64,000 bases of DNA from G016234445 sp964438865. Lineage in GTDB: Bacteria > Chloroflexota > Dehalococcoidia > Tepidiformales > Tepidiformaceae. The notes under the pieces are model-generated. The model saw only the letters and a program-made list of their open reading frames with translations, was not told the DNA's origin and did no database searches. This document shows, piece after piece, positions 17,360 to 26,087 of this stretch. The stretch spans positions 1-64,000 of the forward strand of contig CAYTMI010000011.1 in the NCBI GenBank assembly GCA_964438865.1. Direction: 5' to 3'. The position numbers were made by a program, and so were the translations under genes. Position 1 is the stretch's first letter, and each line of letters begins with the position of its first letter.

Positions 17360-18180
17360 GCCCGGAGGCGATGGCAGAGCCGCCGGAGGGACCGGCACCA
17401 GCGCGCGGGGCGCCGCACTGGAAGGATGCCTTCCGACTGGTGCGCGCGAACCCGAGGGCGACGATGCTGCCGCTGCTGGTGACACAGGTGCCGCTTTCGA
17501 TTGCGGGTGCGGCTGCCCACCTCGTGCTGTTCACGCAGGTCTACCCGGACGCGCCGTACACTTCGTTCGAGAGCCTGGCGGACTTGCCGGCGGGGCTGTT
17601 GTTCTGGCTTGCGGTTGTCCAGGGGATCTACTGGCTGTTCACGCTGGTGGGATTGGCCGGGACGATGGTGGCGGTGGCAGGCGTGCAGGCGGGAAAGACG
17701 CCGGGGCTGGCGGCGGCGCTGGACCCCGCATTCAGCCGGATGGGCGGCCTCCTGGGGCTGGGTCTGCTGTTCTACGTGATGCTTTCGGTGACGGTCGCCG
17801 GGGCGGTGGTGGTGCTCTACCTCCTTGTGCGCTTCGGGCTGGCCTTTCATGTGTACGTCCTCGGGGGAGTGGGGCCGTGGAAGGCGATCCGGGAGAGCTG
17901 GTCGCTGCTCCGGGGGCGGTTTCTGCGATTCGCCGGCCTCCTGCTGGTGACGATCCCGCTGATGGCGGGAGTCCTGCTGGCGGCGGTGTTCGCGCTGGCA
18001 CTGGTGAGCGCGCCCTTCGTGCCGAAAGACCCCGGGCGGACCACTGTGCTGACACTGACCGCGGTGGTACTCGTCTTCGGGGGAGTCGTCGCGGTGCCGC
18101 TTGGGGCATACTTCACGGCGGCGACGACGTTGTTCTATCTCAAGGCGAGGGGGCAAGGCGATGACCGGCGTTCTGCTTGA
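17356..18180 (+). CDS. Polytopic membrane protein of unknown function
   Basis: A 274-residue protein starting at GTG 17356, inside the purB stop. A short soluble N terminus (HWKDAFRLVRANPRATMLPLL) is followed by about five to six hydrophobic helices. The pattern of a cytoplasmic amphipathic start, WKAIRESWSLLRGRF in the middle and an LKARGQG end recalls glycerophosphoryl-diester-phosphodiesterase-type or DUF975/YciC-like membrane domains. It overlaps purC by 20 nt. Its position in a purine operon may only reflect convenience; a transport role is possible but unproven. Confidence 0.8.
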   Translation: MSPEAMAEPPEGPAPARGAPHWKDAFRLVRANPRATMLPLLVTQVPLSIAGAAAHLVLFTQVYPDAPYTSFESLADLPAGLLFWLAVVQGIYWLFTLVGLAGTMVAVAGVQAGKTPGLAAALDPAFSRMGGLLGLGLLFYVMLSVTVAGAVVVLYLLVRFGLAFHVYVLGGVGPWKAIRESWSLLRGRFLRFAGLLLVTIPLMAGVLLAAVFALALVSAPFVPKDPGRTTVLTLTAVVLVFGGVVAVPLGAYFTAATTLFYLKARGQGDDRRSA

Positions 18181-19051
18181 AACGAACCTCCCGAACCGGT
18201 TCCACCGGGGGAAGGTGCGAGACACGTACGACCTCGGCGAGCACCTGCTGATCGTGGCGACGGACCGGATCTCGGCATTCGACGTGGTCCTGCCGACGGG
18301 GGTGCCCCGCAAGGGCGAAGTGCTGACGCGGCTTTCGGCGTGGTGGTTCGACCGGATCAAGGAAGTTGTGCCGAACCATTTCGTGGCGTTGATAACGGCG
18401 GCGAATGCGTCGCTGGTGCCGTTCCCGCTGGGGCCGGAGTACTACGGCCGGACGATGTTGGTGCGGAAGGCGAAGCGGCTGGACGCGGAGTGCATCGCCC
18501 GGGGGTATCTCTCGGGGAGCGGATGGAAGGACTACCAGCGGACGGGGGCGGTGTGCGGCATCCCCCTGCCGGCGGGGCTTCGCGAATCCGACCGGCTGCC
18601 CGAGCCAATCTTCACGCCTTCGACGAAGGCGGACGAGGGGCACGACGAGAACATCTCGTTCGAAGGTCTGGCGGGGATCGTGGGCGAAGATGCGGCGACT
18701 GCGATGCAGATCCGGACGCTGGCGCTGTACAACTACGCGCACGCGGTGGCGCTCGAACGCGGGATCATCATCGCCGACACGAAGTTCGAGTTCGGGGTGT
18801 GGAACGACGAAGTCATCGTCATCGACGAAGTGTTGACGCCAGACAGCAGCCGCTTCTGGCCGGTGGCGGAATACCGGCCGGGGGGTCCGCAGAGGAGCTT
18901 TGACAAGCAACCGATAAGGGATTGGATGGCGGGCAGCGGGTGGAAAGACGGGCTGCCGCCGCCGGCCGTCCCGGCAGACGTGGTGGCGGCGACGACGCAA
19001 CGCTACCTGGCGGTCTACGAAATGCTAACGGGGGAGAAGCTGCCGGCATGA
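18161..19051 (+). CDS. purC: Phosphoribosylaminoimidazole-succinocarboxamide synthase
   Basis: Couples aspartate to CAIR with ATP to give SAICAR. The 296-residue protein has the SAICAR synthetase motifs FHRGKVRDTYDLG, LIVATDRISAFDVVLP, ECIARGYLSGSGWKDY, TPSTKADEGHDENIS and IIADTKFEFG with VIDEVLTPDSSRFWP. The length matches the longer eukaryote-like/actinobacterial form. It starts inside the preceding gene and ends in a 4-nt ATGA overlap with purS. Confidence 0.96.
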   Translation: MTGVLLETNLPNRFHRGKVRDTYDLGEHLLIVATDRISAFDVVLPTGVPRKGEVLTRLSAWWFDRIKEVVPNHFVALITAANASLVPFPLGPEYYGRTMLVRKAKRLDAECIARGYLSGSGWKDYQRTGAVCGIPLPAGLRESDRLPEPIFTPSTKADEGHDENISFEGLAGIVGEDAATAMQIRTLALYNYAHAVALERGIIIADTKFEFGVWNDEVIVIDEVLTPDSSRFWPVAEYRPGGPQRSFDKQPIRDWMAGSGWKDGLPPPAVPADVVAATTQRYLAVYEMLTGEKLPA

Positions 19052-19347
19052 GCAAGAAAGGTGGCAACGTGAAGAAAGCCGAACCGGAAACGGTGACGAC
19101 GTTCCTGGCGCGGGTGTTCGTGAGCCTGAAGCCGACGGTGAACGACCCGGAAGGGATCACGATCGGCGGGGCACTGGCTTCGCTGGGGTTCGATGGCGTG
19201 AAGGGTGTGCGGTCGGGGCGCTATTTCCAGGTCACCCTGGAAGCGAAGACGAAGAAGGCGGCGATGACGCAAGTCGACCAGATGTGCAGCCGGCTGCTGG
19301 CGAACCCGGTGATTGAGACGTACTCGTTCGAGCTGGTCGAGGCGTAG
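19048..19347 (+). CDS. purS: Phosphoribosylformylglycinamidine synthase subunit PurS
   Basis: Small subunit of the three-part FGAM synthase (PurSQL), bridging PurL and PurQ. The 99 residues carry the PurS core: ARVFVSLKPTVNDPEG, ALASLGFDGVKGVRSGRYF and MCSRLLANPVIETYSFEL. An extra 15 or so lysine-rich residues precede the core. The start overlaps the purC stop. Unusually, purQ and purL do not follow; a convergent AAA+ gene does, so they must be elsewhere. Confidence 0.92.
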   Translation: MSKKGGNVKKAEPETVTTFLARVFVSLKPTVNDPEGITIGGALASLGFDGVKGVRSGRYFQVTLEAKTKKAAMTQVDQMCSRLLANPVIETYSFELVEA

Positions 19348-19459
19348 GGGCCCGGGCAGGCCGCTGGGCGCCGGTTGAAGGGCGGTGGAGCCGTGGCGGA
19401 CGGGCGCCGCTCCCTGCCGGTCGCGGTTCGGATGACCGGGTACTGTGCTGGGCCGCTGG

Positions 19460-20860
19460 CTAGCGGACGGGGTGGCCTGCCTCGCCGGGCATCCCGGGAT
19501 CGACGGAGAAGTAGACTTCGCAGGCACGGCGGGCGGCCGCTGCCTCGAGGACGGCTGGCCGCCGGACGAAGCGTGACTCTTCGATGATGAGCTGGAGGAC
19601 GTCGCGGGGGTGGCAGCTGCGGAAGTTGCCGCCTGAGGCCCGGTAGAGCATCTGGACGGCGATGTCGGTGTTTTCGGGCGAGGCCTGGACGCCCATGGCT
19701 TCAGCGAAGCGGCGGAAGATCTCGGCCATCTGCGTGGGCGTCGGTTGGGGGATGCGGATCTTGTAGGGAATACGGCGAAGGTGGGCCTCTTCGAGCATCG
19801 TCTTCGGTTCGAGGTTCGTGCTGAAAATGATGGTCGAACGGAAGGGAAACGTAATGCGCTCACCGGTGACGAGGGCCATGGTGTCTTCGCCGCGTTCGAG
19901 GGCAGCGATCCAGCGGTTGAGGAGGGCGTGAGGGGAGACCTGCTGGCGTCCGAAGTCGTCGATGGCGAGGAGGCCGCCGTGGGCTTTCACATGGGGTGGC
20001 GCCTGGTGGTAGCCGAGGGCCGGGTCGTAGGCGAGGTCGAGGTCTTCGTGGCGGAGTTCGCCGCCGACGAAGACGAAGGGACGGCGAATGCGAAGCCAGC
20101 GCCGGTCGACGGTGGTGGCGGTTTCGTTGGGGTTTTCGCTTTCGACGACGACGTGAACGAGTTCGTCGTAGAGGCGGATGATGTGGCCGCTGACGTAGAC
20201 GGCGACGGGCATGAGGGTGACGCCGAAGATGGCTTCGCTGCAGAGTTCGAGGATCGTTGTCTTGCCGTTGCCGGGGGCGCCCCAGAGCATGGCCGGGCGG
20301 CCGCTGGTGAGGGCGAGGCAGACTTTGGCGACGACGTCGCGGGAGAGGACGAGTTGCTGGAGGGCGCGGGCGAGGCGCACGGGGTCGGGCGTGCCGACTT
20401 CGGTGTCGCCTTCGAGGACGCTGAAGTAGTCCTGGATGGGGACGGGCACGGGGCCGACGTACTTGCTCCGCTCGAGGGCGGAGTTGGCTTCCTTGAGCCC
20501 CAGTTCGGTGAGGCGGTACTGCCAGTCTGACTCGAGGCGGCCGGAGGCAGAGGTGGTTTCGACGAAGCGCTGGCGCTTGAGTTCATCGAGAGCGTCGCGG
20601 GCGATGGCGGGGGAGATGCGCATGGCGTTGGCGACACCGACGGGGGTGGGAACGGGCATGCGGTGGAGGGTCTTGAGGGTGAGGTCTTCGATGAAACGGT
20701 CAGGGAGGCCGAGACTGGTAAGGTGCTCGGGACCCGGGGGCAGGGCCGGCAGGGCGCGCACCGTCGCATGCGGAGGCAAGGGCGGGGGCGCCTGGGGCGG
20801 GTCCTGGTAGCCTGGTGCCATTGCGAGCGTGCCTACCGTCCGTCCGAATCCGTGTTCCAT
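19460..20860 (-). CDS. AAA+ ATPase with N-terminal winged-helix-like region
   Basis: A 466-residue protein. The proline-rich N terminus is followed by a segment with helix-turn-helix character (VGVANAMRISPAIARDALDELKRQRF, then VETTSASGR) and YRLTELG, about residues 55-130. An AAA+ core follows with Walker A WGAPGNGKTT, Walker B LLAIDDFGRQQ, sensor IIFSTNLEP and an arginine-rich HLRRIPYKI segment. ATG 20860 has AGGA at good spacing. The partner and process are unknown; such proteins are seen as regulatory or pilus-type ATPases, but nothing nearby decides this. An 11-bp inverted repeat lies upstream. Confidence 0.8.
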   Translation of the reverse strand: MEHGFGRTVGTLAMAPGYQDPPQAPPPLPPHATVRALPALPPGPEHLTSLGLPDRFIEDLTLKTLHRMPVPTPVGVANAMRISPAIARDALDELKRQRFVETTSASGRLESDWQYRLTELGLKEANSALERSKYVGPVPVPIQDYFSVLEGDTEVGTPDPVRLARALQQLVLSRDVVAKVCLALTSGRPAMLWGAPGNGKTTILELCSEAIFGVTLMPVAVYVSGHIIRLYDELVHVVVESENPNETATTVDRRWLRIRRPFVFVGGELRHEDLDLAYDPALGYHQAPPHVKAHGGLLAIDDFGRQQVSPHALLNRWIAALERGEDTMALVTGERITFPFRSTIIFSTNLEPKTMLEEAHLRRIPYKIRIPQPTPTQMAEIFRRFAEAMGVQASPENTDIAVQMLYRASGGNFRSCHPRDVLQLIIEESRFVRRPAVLEAAAARRACEVYFSVDPGMPGEAGHPVR

Positions 20861-20891
20861 TCCACCGTCCTGCAGCCGTCCGTGGGGCGGA

Positions 20892-20959
20892 TCATGCACC
20901 ATTCCCCAAGATGAATGTCGGCCAATCCGGGTCCGTGCCCAGATCAAGATGGTGCATGA
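20892..20959. promoter_or_regulatory. Long-spaced 11-bp inverted repeat upstream of the AAA+ gene
   Basis: TCATGCACCAT (20892-20902) and its exact reverse complement ATGGTGCATGA (20949-20959) are separated by 46 nt, 32-99 nt upstream of the AAA+ start. It could be a paired operator or an RNA stem in the leader. No protein gene was found in 20861-21073. Confidence 0.5.
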
Positions 20960-21073
20960 GCGAGAATCAGGGGGTGAAATTCGCGTAACGGGGGCAGCGA
21001 GGGGGCGTTTCGGGACGGTTGACGGCGAATCCACGACGGACGGGAATAGTGGCCACGCGGTACGCGGGCGGGT

Positions 21074-21712
21074 TCAACTGCCGCTGGTTTCGGGCGTGGC
21101 TGGCACAGTCGCCGGAAGGGCGTGGGGCGGGGCTGTGGTGGCAACCGCGAAACGGCCCTCCATGTCCCACATCAACCACCATTCTCGGCGGACTTCCATG
21201 CGGATGAACCATTGGTCCTGGCGGAAGACACGGGCGGTCTGGTCGAACCCGGCGCGGCGGAAGCAGCGTTCTGCGCGCTGGTTCCATTCAAGCGTGTGGA
21301 GATAGATGCGGCGAAAGGGAAGGGTGTCCCAGAGATAGCGGATGAAGGTGACAGTCGCGTCGGTGCCGAGGCCGGCCCCGCGGTGGCTGTCGCGGCCGAG
21401 GGAGATGCCGAATTCGGCTGATTCGCGGTACTCATCGGCGTTGTAGTACATGACGTTGCCGATGTGTTCGCCTTCGGGCGAATCGATAGAGAAGGAGCCG
21501 CGGGCCGGGTCCTGGTAGAGGAGGTCGCGTTCGAAGCGTTCATAGAAGTCGGAAAAGGGGAGGGTGAGGGGTTCGCGGCTATCGTAGCGGGCCAGGTCCG
21601 GGTCGCGGCGCCACCGGTAGTCGTCGAGGGCGTCGGATGGGTGCTTGCGGCGGATGACCACGGCCCGCCCGGTCGCAACGGCGAGGTGGCGGAGGGACGA
21701 TGGCGCGGTCAT
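21074..21712 (-). CDS. GNAT-family N-acetyltransferase (RimJ/RimL type)
   Basis: A 212-residue GNAT protein. RRKHPSDALDDYRWRRDPDLARYD is typical of the RimJ/RimL-like branch, and the acetyl-CoA loop is in LGRDSHRGAGLGTDATVTFIRYLW, followed by RIYLHTLEWNQRAERCFRRAGF. The acceptor is not predictable; ribosomal proteins or small amines are options. The first four bases overlap the end of the NUDIX gene. It ends the operon, followed by a 213-bp gap. Confidence 0.88.
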   Translation of the reverse strand: MTAPSSLRHLAVATGRAVVIRRKHPSDALDDYRWRRDPDLARYDSREPLTLPFSDFYERFERDLLYQDPARGSFSIDSPEGEHIGNVMYYNADEYRESAEFGISLGRDSHRGAGLGTDATVTFIRYLWDTLPFRRIYLHTLEWNQRAERCFRRAGFDQTARVFRQDQWFIRMEVRREWWLMWDMEGRFAVATTAPPHALPATVPATPETSGS

Positions 21713-22149
21713 AACCGAGCCCGGAGGAGCTGTTCGGCACGGGCGAGAACGCTCCGTTCGTTGTCGTAGGTGAGCGCGCGGTGAGCTTCGAGAACGGGGA
21801 ACCAGCGGACGTCGTCGAATTCGTGGTCGTGGAGGGACACCTCGCCGCCGACGGCGGACATGAGCCAGTGGTGGACGACCTTGTGGTAACGGACGCCGGT
21901 GGCCACGAACCAGTAGTCGATGGTACCGAGCGCGGGACCAAGTTCGACGAGGAGACCGGTCTCTTCCTGGACTTCGCGGATGGCTGTGGCTTCGAGGGAT
22001 TCACCGTTGTCGGGGGTGCCCTTGGGGAGCCCCCAGAGGTTGGCGGCGGTGCGGCCGCAGAGGGCGACTTCGACGCCACCGTGGGAGTCCCGGCGCCAAA
22101 CCACCCCGCCCGCCGAAACCGCATCTTTGATGGGAAGGGGTGCTGTCAT
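21709..22149 (-). CDS. NUDIX hydrolase
   Basis: A 146-residue protein with the NUDIX box GTPDNGESLEATAIREVQEETGL, preceded by SAGGVVWRR and LWGLPKG, typical of MutT/diadenosine-polyphosphate hydrolase-like members. It hydrolyses a nucleoside diphosphate linked to another group; the exact substrate is unknown. ATGA overlaps exist at both ends (HEAT gene upstream, GNAT gene downstream). Confidence 0.9.
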   Translation of the reverse strand: MTAPLPIKDAVSAGGVVWRRDSHGGVEVALCGRTAANLWGLPKGTPDNGESLEATAIREVQEETGLLVELGPALGTIDYWFVATGVRYHKVVHHWLMSAVGGEVSLHDHEFDDVRWFPVLEAHRALTYDNERSVLARAEQLLRARL

Positions 22150-23099
22150 TCGCGGTCGTCGTCTTGGGAGTCGTCATCCTCGGGGCCGCGGCTCTCCATC
22201 GCGAAGGTGGCTTCTTCGAGCGCGGTGGCCACGTCGCCTTCGAACTCCGGGGCGGCGCGGGAACGGAATTCCCTGAGGAGGCGGATGGCTTCGTGGCCGG
22301 AGACCTCACCGAGCGCCAGGATGGTGGCCTGGACGACATCAGGGTCGTCATCGTCCAGGAGGGGGGCAAGGTATTCAGCGGAGTCCTCGGAGGCGATGTT
22401 CCCACACGCGAGTGCGGCTTCGCAGCGGAAGGCGGGGTCGTCGGACTGGAGCTCGTCGTACAAGTATTCGAGCCAGTCTGCGCGGGCGTTGGCGCCCATG
22501 GCGATGACGGCGGCGAGGCGCAGGGTGTCGCCGTCGTCGTAGTAGGCGCCGGTAATGAGCGTTTCAACCCAGGGGAGGGTGCGCGGCCCGAGGGATTCGA
22601 TAGCACGGGCGCGGACTTCCGCGGCAGCGGCGAGATCGCGGGCAACGGAGCCGAGGGCATCGACGATCTCGTCGCCGTGGGCGAGGTTGAACTCTTCGAA
22701 TTCGCGCAGGAGGACGAACTGGCCGAGGTTGGCGGCGGCGGCGGCGCGGACGTCGTCGTCGGTGTCGCGGAGAAGGAGGCCGGTGAGTTTGGTGGCGACG
22801 CTGCGGTCGCTCGATTCCCAGAGGGCTTCGATGGCGAGGAGGCGGACGCCGGGGACGGGGTCATCGAGGGCGACGGTGGCGAGCCCGGTGAAGTCCACGT
22901 CGACCTCGTCGTGGGTGAGGCCAGCGGCGGCGACGAGGAGGGTTTCACGGGACGAGACGGGGATCGATGGCCAGGCGGCGCGGAGGGAGTCGGTTTCGGC
23001 GCGAGTCAGTGCGGAGAGCGCGGCCAAGGCGGCCGGGGGCAAGCGGTTGCCGGCACGAAGGCTATCGAGGAGCGGAGCCAGCGCGGCTGATTCGGGCAC
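22146..23099 (-). CDS. HEAT-repeat protein
   Basis: A 317-residue alpha-solenoid with repeated HEAT/PBS-lyase-like units (DDPVPGVRLLAIEALWESSD, DTDDDVRAAAAANLGQF, SDDPAFRCEAALACGNIASED, DDDDPDVVQATILALGEVSG). The C terminus is highly acidic (EDDDSQDDD). HEAT solenoids usually act as protein-binding scaffolds; the partner is unknown. It lies 17 nt after gpsA, and its stop overlaps the NUDIX start. Confidence 0.88.
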   Translation of the reverse strand: MPESAALAPLLDSLRAGNRLPPAALAALSALTRAETDSLRAAWPSIPVSSRETLLVAAAGLTHDEVDVDFTGLATVALDDPVPGVRLLAIEALWESSDRSVATKLTGLLLRDTDDDVRAAAAANLGQFVLLREFEEFNLAHGDEIVDALGSVARDLAAAAEVRARAIESLGPRTLPWVETLITGAYYDDGDTLRLAAVIAMGANARADWLEYLYDELQSDDPAFRCEAALACGNIASEDSAEYLAPLLDDDDPDVVQATILALGEVSGHEAIRLLREFRSRAAPEFEGDVATALEEATFAMESRGPEDDDSQDDDRE

Positions 23100-23116
23100 C
23101 CCGCCAGTCTAGCATT

Positions 23117-24112
23117 TCACCCGCCGAAGCTAGCCTCGGGGCGGAGCGCGCGGCTGAGGAGGCGGGTCATGGCCTCGGGGACGCTGGCGCGGCCTTCGAT
23201 GACGTCGACCACCTGTTCGGAGATGGGAAGTTCGACCCCGTACCGGCGGCCAAGGGAGAGGGCGATGGGTGCGGTGAAGGCGCCTTCGACGGCCTCGCCA
23301 ATCTCGGCGGCGGCTTCGGGGGCGGTGCGGCCGGCGGCGAGGAGTTCACCGAAGCGGCGGTTGCGGCTGAGGGGCGAAAAGCAGGTGGCGGCAAGGTCGC
23401 CGACGCCGGCGAGGCCCTGGAAGGTGAGGGGGTTCGCGCCGAGGGCGACGCCAAGGCGGGTGATTTCGGCCAGGCCGCGGGTCATGATCGCGGCGACGGC
23501 GTTGGAGCCGAAGTTGAGCCCCACTGCGGCGCCGGCAGCGATGGCGATGACGTTCTTGAGGGCGCCGCCGACTTCGACTCCGGCGACATCCTCGGAGCGA
23601 TAGACGCGGAAGGCGCCTCCCGAGAGGGCCTTCTGCCAGGCGGCGGCGCGGGCGTCATCGGAGGAAGCGACGACGGCGGCGGCGGGCAGTCCGCGGGCGA
23701 CTTCGTGGGCAAGGTTAGGCCCGGAAATGACGGAGACAAGGGCCGGGTCCCAGCCGGCGTCGACGAAAATGTCGCTCATGAGGGCGCCGGTCGAGAGTTC
23801 GATGCCTTTGGCGGCGGAAAGGACGGGAACCGAGCGGGGCACGGCGACGGCGGTGGCGTTCGCGCGGACGGACTGGGCCGGGACCGCGATAACGAGGCCG
23901 TCGAAGGTGAAGGTGGCCGCAGCGGCGGTGACGATCTCGACGGAGGGCGGGAGGACGACTTCGGGGAGGCGGGCTATGCCGCGACGGGCGTCGACTTCGG
24001 CCTGTTCGGCTTCGTTGCGGACGAGGACGGTGACGCTGTGGCCTTTGGCGAGAAGCAGCCGGGCGAGGGTGAGGCCCCAGGAAGTGGCCCCGAGGACAGC
24101 GTAGGCGCCCAT
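23117..24112 (-). CDS. gpsA: Glycerol-3-phosphate dehydrogenase (NAD(P)+)
   Basis: Reduces dihydroxyacetone phosphate to sn-glycerol 3-phosphate for phospholipids. The 331-residue protein has an N-terminal Rossmann motif (VLGATSWGLTLARLL), SAAKGIE, SGPNLAHEVARG, the catalytic Lys in GALKNVIAIAAG and GLAGVGDLAATC with LSRNRRFG. The usual GAGSWG is GATSWG here. It precedes the HEAT gene and follows plsY by 8 nt, so the first two steps of glycerophospholipid synthesis are adjacent. Confidence 0.95.
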   Translation of the reverse strand: MGAYAVLGATSWGLTLARLLLAKGHSVTVLVRNEAEQAEVDARRGIARLPEVVLPPSVEIVTAAAATFTFDGLVIAVPAQSVRANATAVAVPRSVPVLSAAKGIELSTGALMSDIFVDAGWDPALVSVISGPNLAHEVARGLPAAAVVASSDDARAAAWQKALSGGAFRVYRSEDVAGVEVGGALKNVIAIAAGAAVGLNFGSNAVAAIMTRGLAEITRLGVALGANPLTFQGLAGVGDLAATCFSPLSRNRRFGELLAAGRTAPEAAAEIGEAVEGAFTAPIALSLGRRYGVELPISEQVVDVIEGRASVPEAMTRLLSRALRPEASFGG

Positions 24113-24120
24113 AGCCGGGC

Positions 24121-24741
24121 CTAGCCGCTCGCTGGCCGGTCGCCGCCCTTACCCAGGCGCGGTTCGGTGCCGGCGAGCAGGCGGCGGATGTTGGGGATGT
24201 GCATGTATTCGATGACAGCGAGGGCAGCGAGACCGTAGAAGGCGAAGGCCCATGCGGATTCGCCGGCAGCGGCGGCCAGGACAAGGATCGCCACGGCGAT
24301 GGGAGTGCCGACGACGGACATGACGGAGACGATGCGGGTCGGAACGATGAGGGCGATACCGACAACCGGGAAGACGAGGGCGAGGAGCGGGGTCAGGCCA
24401 AGGATGCCGCCGAAGGCCGTGGCCACGCCGCGTCCCCCTCGGAAGCCGGCGAACACGGGAAAGACGTGTCCGACAATCGCCATGGCGGCGCCGACGGCAG
24501 CGACGTTGTCATCATCGAAGGCGAACCGGCCAATGAGGGCGGGGGCGACGCCTTTCGCGAGGTCGCAGAGGAGGACGACGACGGCGGCAGTCTTGCCCGC
24601 CGTGCGAAGAACGTTGGTGGTGCCGGTCTTGCCGCTCCCGGACTCGCGGATGTCGCGCCGGAGCCAGATGAAGCCGACGACGAGGCCGAAGGGGATGGAG
24701 CCGAGAAGGTAGCCGATGAGGGCGTTGAGGGCGTAGTCCAT
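24121..24741 (-). CDS. plsY: Glycerol-3-phosphate acyltransferase PlsY
   Basis: Acylates glycerol 3-phosphate at sn-1 using acyl-phosphate, in the membrane. The 206-residue polytopic protein contains the PlsY motifs YLLGSIPFGLVVG, DIRESGSGKTGTTNVLR, VGHVFPVFAGFRGGRGVATAFGG (the conserved Gly-rich loop) and a final cytosolic helix. The start shares one base with the der stop. The acyl-ACP it depends on (through PlsX) is made by fab genes 10 kb downstream. Confidence 0.95.
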   Translation of the reverse strand: MDYALNALIGYLLGSIPFGLVVGFIWLRRDIRESGSGKTGTTNVLRTAGKTAAVVVLLCDLAKGVAPALIGRFAFDDDNVAAVGAAMAIVGHVFPVFAGFRGGRGVATAFGGILGLTPLLALVFPVVGIALIVPTRIVSVMSVVGTPIAVAILVLAAAAGESAWAFAFYGLAALAVIEYMHIPNIRRLLAGTEPRLGKGGDRPASG

Positions 24742-26087
24742 CAGTTGCGGGCATCATCCTCGGTGCGGGCCCTGAACACCAGCCGGATGGCCGTACCGTC
24801 GAAGTCGTAGGCCTCGCGAATGGTGCGTTCGAGGTAGCGCTTGTAGCTGAAGTGGACGATGGCGGGGTCGTTGACGAAGAGGATGAAGGTCGGGGGTTCG
24901 ACCGTGGGCTGGGTGGCGTAATAGAGCTTGAAGCGCTTGCTCTTGACGAGCGGTGGGACGTGCTTCTGGACGGCCTTCTTGAGGAGCGAATTGAGGTCGG
25001 GCGTGGGGACACGCCGGCGACGCGCGTCGCGGACGGTGACCGCCAGCTCAAGGATGCGAGGGAGGCCTTCTCGTTCGAGGGCAGAGATGAAGGTGACGAG
25101 CGCCCAAGGGACGAACTGCATGCGGCTCTTCATCTGGCGCTCGGCCCAGTCCTTCCGGCCTTCAGGATCATCCCAGAGGTCGGTCTTGTTGACGGCGATG
25201 ATGAGGCCCTTGTGCATCTCCATGGCGATGCCGGCGATGTGAGTGTCCTGGGCGGTGACGCCTTCGGTGCCGTCGATGACGATGACGGCGACGTCGCAGC
25301 GCTCGACGGCCTGGGTGGCACGCATCACCGAGTGGCGTTCGACACCGATGCCAAGCCGCCCAGGGCGCCTGATCCCGGCGGTGTCGATGAGGGTGAACTC
25401 GCCTTCGGGGGTGTCGACTTCGGTGTCGACGGCATCGCGGGTTGTGCCGGCCACTTCGCTAACGATGACACGTGGTTCGCCGAGAATGGCATTGACCAGC
25501 ATGGACTTGCCGACGTTCGGGCGGCCGATGATGGCCATGCGGACGCGGTCGGACTCGACGAGGGGAGGGGACTCCGGGAGAAGGACGACCACCTCGTCGA
25601 GCATGAGGCCGACGTTGATGTGGTGGAGGGCGCTGACAGGGAGGGCGTCACCGAAGCCGAGCGTGGAGGCTTCGGCGATGCCCTCGGCCTCACGGCGATC
25701 GTTGTCGGCCTTGGTGGCGATGACGATGGTGGGGCGGGCGGCGCGACGGACGACGTCGGCCATGTCAAAGTCGCTGGCAGTGAGGCCGTCGCGGGCGTCG
25801 ATGCAGAAGAGGACGACGGCGGCCCCATCCATGGCACGGCGGACCTGCTCGACAATCAAGGGGCCGTAGACGTTCTGGTCGCTGGTTTCGTAGCCGCCCG
25901 TGTCGATGAGGCGGAAGCGGCGGTCGAGCCATTCGACGTCGGCTTCGACACGGTCGCGCGTGGTGCCGGGTTCGTCTTCAACAATCGAGCGGCGTTGGCC
26001 GAGGACGCGGTTGAAGAGGGAGGATTTGCCGACGTTCGGGCGGCCGACGATGACGACGCGGGGGAGGGTCGCAGTGGCTGCTGTCAT
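24741..26087 (-). CDS. der: Ribosome-biogenesis GTPase Der (EngA)
   Basis: Double-GTPase needed for 50S ribosomal subunit maturation. The 448 residues contain two G domains, each with GRPNVGKS (GRPNVGKSSLFNR, GRPNVGKSMLVNA), DTGGYE/DTAGIRR, TKAD/NKTD, and a KH-like C-terminal domain (KSRFKLYYATQP-type segment, FILFVNDPAIVHFSYKRYLE). ATG 26087 is the start; its ATGA overlaps the ybbR stop. Confidence 0.97.
   Translation of the reverse strand: MTAATATLPRVVIVGRPNVGKSSLFNRVLGQRRSIVEDEPGTTRDRVEADVEWLDRRFRLIDTGGYETSDQNVYGPLIVEQVRRAMDGAAVVLFCIDARDGLTASDFDMADVVRRAARPTIVIATKADNDRREAEGIAEASTLGFGDALPVSALHHINVGLMLDEVVVLLPESPPLVESDRVRMAIIGRPNVGKSMLVNAILGEPRVIVSEVAGTTRDAVDTEVDTPEGEFTLIDTAGIRRPGRLGIGVERHSVMRATQAVERCDVAVIVIDGTEGVTAQDTHIAGIAMEMHKGLIIAVNKTDLWDDPEGRKDWAERQMKSRMQFVPWALVTFISALEREGLPRILELAVTVRDARRRRVPTPDLNSLLKKAVQKHVPPLVKSKRFKLYYATQPTVEPPTFILFVNDPAIVHFSYKRYLERTIREAYDFDGTAIRLVFRARTEDDARN

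Noticed and set aside
20944..21287. Short minus-strand frames in the GNAT/AAA+ gap
   Set aside because: Pro/Arg-rich without ribosome-binding sites or family motifs.
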